In this document: piece after piece, positions 1 through 5,468 of the stretch
Layout of the letters: each line of letters opens with the position of its first letter
Position numbering within the stretch: the first letter of the stretch is position 1
DNA from: DATGKD01 sp035294855
Lineage (GTDB): Bacteria; Actinomycetota; Acidimicrobiia; Acidimicrobiales; UBA8190
DNA length: 5,470 nt
NCBI GenBank assembly: GCA_035294855.1
Contig: DATGKD010000009.1
Location: forward strand, 1 to 5,470
Reading direction: 5' to 3'
Notes under the pieces: model-generated
Databases searched by the model: none
Seen by the model: only the letters and a program-made list of their open reading frames with translations
What the model was told of the DNA's origin: nothing
Made by a program: the position numbers and the translations under genes

Positions 1-72
1 GGGCCTGTCACTGGGCCTGTCACTGGGCCTGTCCCTGGGCCTGCCACTGGGCCTGTCACTGGGCCCGTCGCT
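1..72. repeat. 12-bp tandem repeat, six copies, cut by the window edge
   Basis: Six head-to-tail copies of a 12-base unit, consensus GGGCCTGTCACT, are read directly. Copies 1, 2 and 5 are identical. Copy 3 has C for A at unit position 10, copy 4 has C for T at position 8, and copy 6 has C for T at position 6 and G for A at position 10. The array begins at the first base, so its true length is unknown. The unit length is a multiple of three, and all three plus-strand frames stay open through it; one minus-strand frame has TGA in copies that retain the T at unit position 8 and the A at position 10. It lies just downstream of the hisG end of the operon. It could be an intergenic minisatellite or the end of a repetitive coding sequence. 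I see no CRISPR-like spacers and no insertion-sequence ends. Confidence 0.95.
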
Positions 73-135
73 GTTCTGTCTGTTTCTTTGTCTGTTTCCT
101 GGTGAGCTCTCAGTGGGGCACCACCCTTGCGCCCA
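73..135. other. Non-coding spacer after hisG with T-rich, A-free tract
   Basis: This stretch separates the repeat array from the hisG stop. On the plus strand positions 61-104 contain no A, and 73-100 are rich in T and C. Two further 12-base near-copies, TGTCTGTTTCTT (77-88) and TGTCTGTTTCCT (89-100), lie back to back. Downstream of hisG on its own strand I see only a small stem, GTGG-TGCC-CCAC, near positions 112-123. It is not followed by a T run, so I do not call an intrinsic terminator. No promoter or RNA gene is recognisable. Confidence 0.7.
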
Positions 136-1011
136 TCAATGGACGATCTTCGACAGGGCCAGCTCGATGATGTCGGTGGCGCCGCAGTCCTTCAGGGCGG
201 GGATGAGCACGTTCACCTCGGATTTGGGCACGACGGTCTCGACCGCGTAGGCGCCTCCTCCCGACAGCTCCGAAACCGTGGGGGCCTTCAACGCGGGCAG
301 CACCCCGATCACGTCGTGCAGCTGCGCAGACGCGACGTTCAGCTTGAGCAGGACCTTGTCACGCGCCTCGAGCGCGCCCTGCAGGAGCGTCATGAGGTGG
401 TCCATGGCCGTGCGCTTCACCGGGTCCGCTGCCGAAGCCGGGTTGGCGATGAGCTCGGTGTGCGACACGAGCAACGTGTCCACCACCCTGAGCCCCGCGG
501 CCGCCAGGGCTCGGCCGGTCTCGGTGATCTCGACCACGGCGTCGGCGATGTCGGGCACCTTGGCCTCGGTGGCGCCGTACGACAGGCGAATGTCGGCCTG
601 GACGCCCGCCTTCTCGAGGACGCGCCGGGTGAGCTCGGGGTACTCGGTCGCCACCCGGGACCCGGGCGGCAGGTCCGCCGCGTGCTGGACGGGCGAGTCG
701 CCGGCCACGGCGAGGACGACGCGGATGGGGTTGGCCGACGACTTCGAGTACGCCAGCTCGCCGAGCGACACGACTTCGACACCCGTCTCCTCGATCCAGT
801 CGCGCCCGGTGATGCCCAGGTCGAAGGTGCCCTCGGCCACATAGCGGGGGATCTCCTGGGGGCGCAGGATACGGACCTCGTCGACACGGGGGTCGTCGAT
901 GTCGGCGCGATAGTCCACGTCCGAGCCCCGCCGCACCGGCAGGTCGGCGGCGGCGAACAACTCCAGCGTGGCTTTTTCGAGCGAGCCCTTGGGCAGCACG
1001 ACGCGCAGCAT
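136..1011 (-). CDS. hisG: ATP phosphoribosyltransferase, long form (HisG)
   Basis: Catalyses the first step of histidine synthesis, condensing ATP with PRPP to phosphoribosyl-ATP in the cytoplasm. The 291-residue length matches the long HisG form (about 280-300 residues), which has a C-terminal ACT-like regulatory domain and needs no HisZ partner. Visible landmarks are the N-terminal VVLPKGSLE (residues 4-12), LGITGRDW (65-72), the PRPP-binding region DIADAVVEITETGRAL (154-169), LIANP (187-191), and the C-terminal segment LPALKAPTVSEL (238-249) ending in DIIELALSKI. Family knowledge: the C-terminal domain usually binds histidine for feedback inhibition. The ATG at 1011 is chosen because homology starts there and AGGAG lies 4 bases upstream. 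The frame stays open upstream to 1212, but that part overlaps ribH and reads as an arginine-rich shadow. It follows ribH by 8 bases. No hisE lies beside it, although the pair is often adjacent. Identification is firm. Confidence 0.97.
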   Translation of the reverse strand: MLRVVLPKGSLEKATLELFAAADLPVRRGSDVDYRADIDDPRVDEVRILRPQEIPRYVAEGTFDLGITGRDWIEETGVEVVSLGELAYSKSSANPIRVVLAVAGDSPVQHAADLPPGSRVATEYPELTRRVLEKAGVQADIRLSYGATEAKVPDIADAVVEITETGRALAAAGLRVVDTLLVSHTELIANPASAADPVKRTAMDHLMTLLQGALEARDKVLLKLNVASAQLHDVIGVLPALKAPTVSELSGGGAYAVETVVPKSEVNVLIPALKDCGATDIIELALSKIVH

Positions 1012-1022
1012 GGCTCTCCTCA
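1012..1022 (-). promoter_or_regulatory. hisG ribosome binding site overlapping the ribH stop
   Basis: On the minus strand the ribH stop TGA (1022-1020) runs straight into GGAGAGCC and the hisG ATG at 1011. The AGGAG core (1020-1016) shares its first base with the stop codon and lies 4 bases from the start. A ribosome ending ribH therefore sits on the hisG entry site, which suggests translational coupling. It also supports choosing 1011 over any upstream hisG start. Confidence 0.75.
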
Positions 1023-1559
1023 GCGGGCCGGCCGCGGCAGCTTGCCCAGCAGGTCGACCATCTCGAGCGCGCTGCGGGCCGCTTCGTAGCCCTTGTTGTC
1101 CACACCTTCGGCGGAGCGCTCCATGGCCTGCTCGACCGTTTCGGTGGTGAGGACGCCGAACACGACGGGCACCCCGGTGTCGAGTGCGGCGCGCTGCAGG
1201 CCCGAGGCACACTCGCCCGCCACGAAGTCGAAGTGGGCGGTGTCACCGCGGATCACCGCGCCCAACGCCACCACCGCGTCGACCTCGCCCGACTCCGCCA
1301 GCCGGCGCGCCGCCAACGGGAGCTCGAACGCGCCGGGCACCCACGCGAGCGCCACCGCCTTGGCGGGGACTCCGTGCGCATCGAACCCCGCCAGCGCGCC
1401 CTGCAGCAGGCGCTCGGTGATGCCCCCGTTGAACTTGGCGCACACCACGGCGACCTGCGCCCCCGGTGCGTAGCCCTCGCCGTCGTAGGCGGCGCCGACA
1501 CGCGACGCGGCCGCCTCCAGCGCGCCCGGCGACAGGGCGGTGGCGTCAGAGGACGTCAT
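1020..1559 (-). CDS. ribH: 6,7-dimethyl-8-ribityllumazine synthase (RibH)
   Basis: Lumazine synthase condenses 5-amino-6-ribitylaminouracil with 3,4-dihydroxy-2-butanone 4-phosphate, the penultimate riboflavin step. The protein has 179 residues, against roughly 155-160 for the usual enzyme. The excess is an N-terminal Ala/Ser-rich extension of about 20 residues before the core. The core shows AKFNGGITERLL (41-52, with the substrate-side Phe43 and Asn44), WVPGAFELP (73-81), GAVIRGDTAHF (100-110) with the catalytic-type His109, and EQAMERS (143-149) with the phosphate-binding-type Arg148, then NKGYEAA. Members of this family assemble into pentamers or 60-mer capsids; which applies here cannot be read from the sequence. 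The ATG at 1559 lies inside the end of ribBA, overlapping by 14 bases in another frame. Only a weak AAGG precedes it, so coupling to ribBA translation is likely. Its product is the substrate of riboflavin synthase, whose gene is not in this window. Confidence 0.97.
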   Translation of the reverse strand: MTSSDATALSPGALEAAASRVGAAYDGEGYAPGAQVAVVCAKFNGGITERLLQGALAGFDAHGVPAKAVALAWVPGAFELPLAARRLAESGEVDAVVALGAVIRGDTAHFDFVAGECASGLQRAALDTGVPVVFGVLTTETVEQAMERSAEGVDNKGYEAARSALEMVDLLGKLPRPAR

Positions 1560-2769
1560 CGAGGCCTTCGAGGATGTGCCCGAGGCGCTCGCGCTTGGTG
1601 CGCAGGTACTCGATGTTCTCGGGGTTGGAGGGCAGCGTGAGTGGCACGCGGTCCACGATGTCGAGGCCGAAGCCCTCGAGTCCGCCGTACTTCATGGGGT
1701 TGTTGGTCATGAGGCGCATCGTCGTCACCCCGAGGTCGACCAGGATCTGCGCGCCGATGCCGTACTCGCGGTTGTCGACCGGCAGCCCGAGCTCGAGGTT
1801 GGCGTCCACGGTGTCGTGGCCCTCCTCCTGGAGGCCGTACGCCCGCAGCTTGTGGGCCAACCCGATGCCGCGGCCCTCGTGGCCGCGCAGGTACACCACC
1901 ACCCCGGTCCCCTCGTCCGCGATGAGCCGCACGGCCTCGGCGAGTTGCGGCCCGCAGTCGCAGCGCAACGACCCGAACACGTCGCCGGTGAGGCACTCCG
2001 AATGCACGCGCACGAGCACGTCGCCCTGGCCGGCCACCTCGCCCCGGACGACCGCCAGGTGGTGCTCGCCGTCGAGCACGGACTCGTAGGCGTACCCGGC
2101 GAAGTCGCCGTACGCGGTCGGGATGCGCGCCGGGCCGGCGATGCGCTGGACGAGCTTGTCCTTGCGGCGTCGGTAGCGGACCAGGTCCGCGATCGTGATG
2201 AGCAGGAGGTCGTGCGTCTTGGCGAAGGCCTCGAGCTCGGGCAGGCGTGCCATGGCCGTCTTGTCCTCGGACACGATCTCGCACAGCACGCCGGCGGGGT
2301 ACATGCCGGCCGCCTTCAGCAGGTCGATAGTGGCCTCGGTGTGCCCGGCGCGCTTCAACACGCCGCCGGTGCGGTAGCGCAAGGGGAAGATGTGGCCGGG
2401 CCGGTTGAGATCGCCGGGACGCGTGTGGGGGTCGATGAGCGCCTGGATGGTGACGGCCCGGTCCTCGGCGGAGATGCCCGTGGTCGTGCCGTGCCGATAG
2501 TCGACGCTGACGGTAAACGCGGTGCGCTGCGACTCGGTGTTGTCGTGCACCATGAGCGGCAGCTCGAGCTGGTCGGCGCGGTCGGGGGTGAGCGGCACGC
2601 AGATGACCCCCGAGGTGTGGGCCAGGAAGAAGGCGAGCTTCTCGGGTGTGGCCGCCTGCGCCGCCATGATGAGGTCGCCCTCGTTCTCGCGGTCCTCGTC
2701 GTCGACGACCACGACGATCTCGCCGCGCGAGATCGCCGCGATGGCGTCCTCGATGCGAGCCATCGTCAT
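1546..2769 (-). CDS. ribBA: Bifunctional DHBP synthase / GTP cyclohydrolase II (RibBA)
   Basis: A 407-residue fusion that feeds both branches of riboflavin synthesis. Residues 1 to about 208 are the RibB part, converting ribulose-5-phosphate to dihydroxybutanone phosphate plus formate. It shows the acidic metal/substrate motif DDEDRENEGD (23-32), TTTGISAEDRA (95-105), RPGDLNRPGHIFPL (117-130) and RAGHTEA (140-146). Residues from about 215 are the RibA part, converting GTP to a diaminopyrimidinone plus formate and pyrophosphate. Zinc ligands are Cys259, Cys270 and Cys272 in HSECLTGD...LRCDC. RGHEGRGIGL (295-304), Tyr311, Asp332 and Arg334 align with the E. coli RibA catalytic positions Tyr105, Asp126 and Arg128 by my hand alignment. 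Both halves look intact. Start: ATG at 2769 has GGGAG 7 bases upstream. A second ATG two codons later (2763) is possible, while a start at 2811 would lie inside ribD without homology. It begins 1 base after the ribD stop and overlaps ribH by 14 bases. Confidence 0.97.
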   Translation of the reverse strand: MTMARIEDAIAAISRGEIVVVVDDEDRENEGDLIMAAQAATPEKLAFFLAHTSGVICVPLTPDRADQLELPLMVHDNTESQRTAFTVSVDYRHGTTTGISAEDRAVTIQALIDPHTRPGDLNRPGHIFPLRYRTGGVLKRAGHTEATIDLLKAAGMYPAGVLCEIVSEDKTAMARLPELEAFAKTHDLLLITIADLVRYRRRKDKLVQRIAGPARIPTAYGDFAGYAYESVLDGEHHLAVVRGEVAGQGDVLVRVHSECLTGDVFGSLRCDCGPQLAEAVRLIADEGTGVVVYLRGHEGRGIGLAHKLRAYGLQEEGHDTVDANLELGLPVDNREYGIGAQILVDLGVTTMRLMTNNPMKYGGLEGFGLDIVDRVPLTLPSNPENIEYLRTKRERLGHILEGLDDVL

Positions 2770-2789
2770 TTCAGCGCTCCCCCCGGGAG
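2770..2789 (-). promoter_or_regulatory. ribBA ribosome binding site inside a small GC hairpin
   Basis: On the minus strand CTCCC-GGG-GGGAG (2789-2777) can fold into a five-pair, all but one G:C, stem with a three-base loop. Its right arm is the GGGAG Shine-Dalgarno of ribBA, 7 bases before the ATG at 2769. The hairpin lies within the last codons of ribD, so ribosomes finishing ribD would unfold it. This would make ribBA initiation depend on ribD translation. The sequence is seen directly; the folding and its effect are inferred. Stem length is modest and the C/G-rich context allows competing pairings. Confidence 0.5.
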
Positions 2790-3820
2790 TCCACGCCGTC
2801 GAACGGCGCAAGCTCGACGCGCACGTCGTCGCCCAGTCGGGTGACGCCCATCAGCCGGCCCCGCCACAGGTCCGACACCGTCGGTGCGCCGGGCCCGGCG
2901 AAGAGGGGGACACCGTCGTCGCCGCCGAAGAGCGCGGGCGCGAGATACAGCACGTAGCGGTCCACGAGCCTCGCCGCGTGAAAGCTGTGGGCCACGCGCG
3001 CGCCGCCCTCCACGAGGAGCTGGAGCACTCCTTTGGCGCCGAGCTCGTCGAGCACGGTCGCCGGGTCACCACCGAGCTCGACGGCGGGCTGGACGCGCGC
3101 CCCTGCCGGTGCGGCCCCCAGGACGACGCGCAGCGGTTGGCGCTCGGGCACGCCCCGTAAGCGCACCGAGAGCTCGGGGTCGTCGACGCGCACCGTGCCC
3201 GCGCCCACGAGCACGGCGTCGCTCTCGGCCCGGAGGCGGTGCGCGTCCGCGCGTGCGTCCTCGCCCGTGAGCCAGCGCGACGAGCCGTCCGGGGCGGCGA
3301 TACGCCCGTCGAGGGTGGCGGCCAGCTTGAGCACGACCCACGGCCTGCCGGTCCGGCGGTGCTTCAGGTACGGGGCGAGCAGCTCGGAGGCTTCGCTCGC
3401 CCCCACACCCACGACCACCTCGACGCCCGCACGGCGCAATTCCGCGACGCCGCGCCCGCTGACCTGAGGGTCGGGGTCCTCGAGCGCCACCACCACCCGC
3501 GCGACGCCCGATGCGGCGATGCCCGTGCTGCACGGTGGCGTCCGCCCGTGATGGGCGCACGGTTCGAGCGTCGTGAACAGCGTGGCGCCACGCGCCCGGT
3601 CGCCCGCAGCCGCCAGGGCCACGGCTTCGGCATGGGGACCGCCCGGCGGGGCCGTCGCACCCGCGAACCACTCCCCCCCCGACACGACGACGCACCCCAC
3701 CCACGGATTGGGGGACGTCTGCGAGCGCACCGACTCGGCCAAGGCGAGCGCCCGCCGCATGGCGGCCTCGTCGTCTCCAGGCACGCCCGACCCGTGGGCC
3801 TCGTCGGCGGCCGTGTTCAT
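2771..3820 (-). CDS. ribD: Bifunctional pyrimidine deaminase/reductase (RibD)
   Basis: RibD performs the second and third steps of the pyrimidine branch: a zinc-dependent deamination, then NADPH-dependent reduction of the ribosyl side chain. Residues about 20-145 are the deaminase: SPNPWVGCVVV (36-46), HAEA with His63 and Glu65, and EPCAHHGRTPPC (86-97) with zinc-type Cys88 and Cys97. Residues about 160-340 are the reductase: LKLAATLDGRIA (164-175), VLVGAGTVRVDDP (203-215), LLVEGGARVAHSF (268-280) and LYLAPALFGGDDG (291-303). The interval from LRVVL to LLVEGG is only about 40 residues, whereas I recall roughly 70 in E. coli RibD. The reductase domain is thus compact, though the frame is unbroken. 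Start choice is uncertain. ATG 3820 follows an in-frame TGA (3850-3848) and has no well-placed Shine-Dalgarno, as GGAGG lies 20 bases off. ATG 3760 (codon 21) has GAGG 5 bases away but would cut into the conserved N-terminal helix. An eight-G run codes for residues 47-50. Confidence 0.95.
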   Translation of the reverse strand: MNTAADEAHGSGVPGDDEAAMRRALALAESVRSQTSPNPWVGCVVVSGGEWFAGATAPPGGPHAEAVALAAAGDRARGATLFTTLEPCAHHGRTPPCSTGIAASGVARVVVALEDPDPQVSGRGVAELRRAGVEVVVGVGASEASELLAPYLKHRRTGRPWVVLKLAATLDGRIAAPDGSSRWLTGEDARADAHRLRAESDAVLVGAGTVRVDDPELSVRLRGVPERQPLRVVLGAAPAGARVQPAVELGGDPATVLDELGAKGVLQLLVEGGARVAHSFHAARLVDRYVLYLAPALFGGDDGVPLFAGPGAPTVSDLWRGRLMGVTRLGDDVRVELAPFDGVDSRGER

Positions 3821-3824
3821 GGCA

Positions 3825-4502
3825 TCACGATTGTACTTGGCCTCCGGTCAGGGCTTTTTCCGCGGCGGTCCGAATTCGTCGAGCGGCTTCCCACGGGTGT
3901 TCGTCGCCGAAGATGGCGGAGCCCGCCACCAAGATGCGCGCTCCCGCCGCCACGACGGCCCCCACCGTCTCCTCGTCGATCCCGCCGTCGACTTCGAGAT
4001 CAGCGCTGAGCCCGCGCCGATCGAGCTCGCGGCGGGTGCGTTCGATCTTGGGGAGCACCTCGGGCATGAAGCGTTGCCCGCCGAACCCCGGATGCACTGT
4101 CATGCACAAGATGAGGTCCGCCTCGCCGAGAAACGGGTCGATGGCGTCGAACGGGGTCTCCGGATTGACCGCCAGACCGGCTCGGAGTCCGTAGGACTTC
4201 GCCGCGGCGAGCAATGCGGAGGTGTCGCCCACCTCGACGTGCACCGTGCAGCCGTCGGCGCCTGCTTTGCGGAAGGCCTCCAGGTAGTCACCCGGGTTGG
4301 TCATCATGAGGTGGCAGTCGAAGAAGAGCCCGGAGTGCTGTCGCAGTGACGCCACCACCGGGGGGCCGATCGTCAGGTTCGGCACGAAGTGGCCGTCCAT
4401 GACGTCGACGTGGAGCCAGTCGGTCTCCGAAGCGACCTCGCCGACGGCCTCGGCCAGGCCGCCGAAGTCGGCGGACAACAGCGACGGCGCGATCTTGAGC
4501 AT
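3825..4502 (-). CDS. rpe: Ribulose-phosphate 3-epimerase (Rpe)
   Basis: Interconverts D-ribulose-5-phosphate and D-xylulose-5-phosphate in the pentose phosphate pathway, as a TIM-barrel metalloenzyme in the cytoplasm. The 225-residue length is typical. Visible motifs are the N-terminal IAPSLLSADF (4-13), HVDVMDGHFVPN (31-42) with metal-type His31 and Asp33, DCHLMM (62-67) with His64, MTVHPGFGGQ (134-143), and LEVDGGI (169-175) with Asp172. Asp33 and Asp172 are the expected acid/base pair and His31/His64 complete the metal site, so the enzyme looks active. ATG 4502 is chosen because homology begins there; the frame is open further upstream, but that part overlaps fmt. The Shine-Dalgarno is weak. 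It lies 11 bases after fmt and 4 before ribD. Ribulose-5-phosphate links it to the RibB half of RibBA. No rsmB separates it from fmt, as it does in many actinobacteria I recall. Confidence 0.97.
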   Translation of the reverse strand: MLKIAPSLLSADFGGLAEAVGEVASETDWLHVDVMDGHFVPNLTIGPPVVASLRQHSGLFFDCHLMMTNPGDYLEAFRKAGADGCTVHVEVGDTSALLAAAKSYGLRAGLAVNPETPFDAIDPFLGEADLILCMTVHPGFGGQRFMPEVLPKIERTRRELDRRGLSADLEVDGGIDEETVGAVVAAGARILVAGSAIFGDEHPWEAARRIRTAAEKALTGGQVQS

Positions 4503-4513
4503 CGCGACCGAGC

Positions 4514-5419
4514 CTACCGGTGACCTTCTTCGGGCCCCCCGAGTCGCTCGCCGGGCGCGAGGCGCGCCCCTCGTGCCCACGCCTGGGCATCGACCGGGCG
4601 CCCACTTGCGGACTGCACGACGCGTAGCTCGAGCACACCCGAGCCGGTGGTGACCGCCGTGCCGTCGAGCGTCCCCGGCCTGCTGCCGAGCGCGACCGCA
4701 TCGTCGCCTGGCCGCGCCCCGGCGTCGAGGACCCGCAAGCGCGCTCCCCGGAACGTCGTCCACGCCCGGTCGAGCCGTACGACGCGCTCGAGTTCGGTGG
4801 CCGGACGCGTCCAGTCGAGGCACAGCTCACCCGGATCGATCTTGGCCGCATAGGTCGCTTGGCCCTCCTGGGGCCGTCCGGGCGGCACCTTGTCCACGCC
4901 CTCGTCGAGGAGCTCGACGAGCATGCCGGCCCCGACCACCGCGAGCCGCGCCCTCAGCACGGACGCGTGCTCGCCCGGCTCGATGGCCACCCTCCGGGTG
5001 GCGAGAACCGGCCCGGTGTCGAGACCGTCGTCGAGGCGCATGAGCGACACGCCCGTCGTGTCGTCCCCGGCGAGGATGGCCCGCTCGACCGGCGCGGCGC
5101 CGCGCCAGCGCGGCAGGAGCGAGAAGTGGACGTTGACGAGGTCGAGCGCGTTCAGGACGCGTGCGGGCACCAGCCGTCCGTAGGCCACGACGACGCCGAG
5201 CTCGGCACCGGCGTCGAGGACGTCGTCGAGCTGGTCCGATACCCGAAGCCCGAGTTCGGTCGCCGCTCGCTTGACCGGGCTGGGTGCGGGACGGCCGCCG
5301 CGCCCCCGGCGCGCATCGCGTCGAGTGACCACGAGCGCCACGTCGTGGCCGGCGTGGACGAGCGCTTCGAGCGGCGGCACGGCCGCGTCCGGCGTGCCGA
5401 GGTACGCCAGGCGCGCCAC
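4514..5419 (-). CDS. fmt: Methionyl-tRNA formyltransferase (Fmt)
   Basis: Transfers the formyl group from 10-formyltetrahydrofolate to initiator Met-tRNA for bacterial translation initiation. It has 301 residues, against about 315 in E. coli. The N-terminal catalytic domain shows LAYLGTPDAAVPPLEAL (4-20), the loop GRGGRPAPSPVKRAA (39-53), NVHFSLLPRWRGAAP (96-110) and LDDGLDTGPVLA (129-140); the expected catalytic trio Asn96, His98 and Asp134 is present. The C-terminal tRNA-binding domain (about 200-295) shows LDWTRPATELERVVR, AWTTFRGARLRVL and a terminal RLAPGERLGG. The start is GTG at 5419. An in-frame TAG lies at 5431-5429 and the three codons between are not starts, so GTG is effectively forced. 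No clear Shine-Dalgarno is visible. It is the first complete gene of the run and ends with TAG 11 bases before rpe. The promoter is not visible and may lie beyond the window. Confidence 0.97.
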   Translation of the reverse strand: MARLAYLGTPDAAVPPLEALVHAGHDVALVVTRRDARRGRGGRPAPSPVKRAATELGLRVSDQLDDVLDAGAELGVVVAYGRLVPARVLNALDLVNVHFSLLPRWRGAAPVERAILAGDDTTGVSLMRLDDGLDTGPVLATRRVAIEPGEHASVLRARLAVVGAGMLVELLDEGVDKVPPGRPQEGQATYAAKIDPGELCLDWTRPATELERVVRLDRAWTTFRGARLRVLDAGARPGDDAVALGSRPGTLDGTAVTTGSGVLELRVVQSASGRPVDAQAWARGARLAPGERLGGPEEGHR

Positions 5420-5443
5420 GATGCGCGGCTACAGCCCGTTGTG

Positions 5444-5468
5444 CCCTGCGGACCCGCCCCCCACCCCC
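5444..5468 (-). other. G-quadruplex-type motif upstream of fmt
   Basis: On the fmt coding strand, four G runs of 5, 6, 3 and 3 bases are separated by loops of 1, 1 and 6 bases. This meets the usual G3+N1-7 rule for an intramolecular quadruplex. It ends 24 bases before the fmt GTG, so it would lie in the fmt leader or at the end of an upstream gene. The motif is seen directly; folding and function are inferred. High overall GC raises the chance that it is fortuitous. Confidence 0.5.

Noticed and set aside
1..100. CRISPR array
   Set aside because: The unit is 12 bases with no spacers and no cas genes nearby, so it is a simple tandem repeat.
101..135. Intrinsic terminator after hisG
   Set aside because: Only short stems (4-5 pairs) are present and no T run follows on the hisG strand.
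112..136. Tiny frame starting at ATG 136 that overlaps the hisG stop
   Set aside because: It encodes only eight residues before TGA and has no supporting feature.
127..1089. Long plus-strand open frame of 320 codons across hisG
   Set aside because: It is antisense to an unmistakable hisG, is rich in Arg, Gly and His with no recognisable domain, and is the usual shadow of a high-GC gene.
1012..1212. Upstream extension of hisG by 67 codons
   Set aside because: The added part is Arg-rich, has no HisG homology and overlaps ribH entirely; ATG 1011 has a good ribosome binding site.
1540..2844. Plus-strand open frame of 434 codons opposite ribBA
   Set aside because: The length comes from the strong GC bias of ribBA. 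The translation is Val/Gly/His/Arg-rich without motifs, while the minus strand holds both complete enzyme domains.
4503..4823. Upstream extension of rpe by 107 codons
   Set aside because: It overlaps the conserved fmt C-terminal domain and shows no homology before the Rpe start IAPSLLSADF region.
5091..5106. Perfect 16-base GC palindrome GGCGCGGCGCCGCGCC
   Set aside because: It falls exactly on the conserved fmt codons for Arg-Gly-Ala-Ala-Pro, so amino-acid constraint plus GC-rich codons explains it. No matching site was noticed elsewhere.
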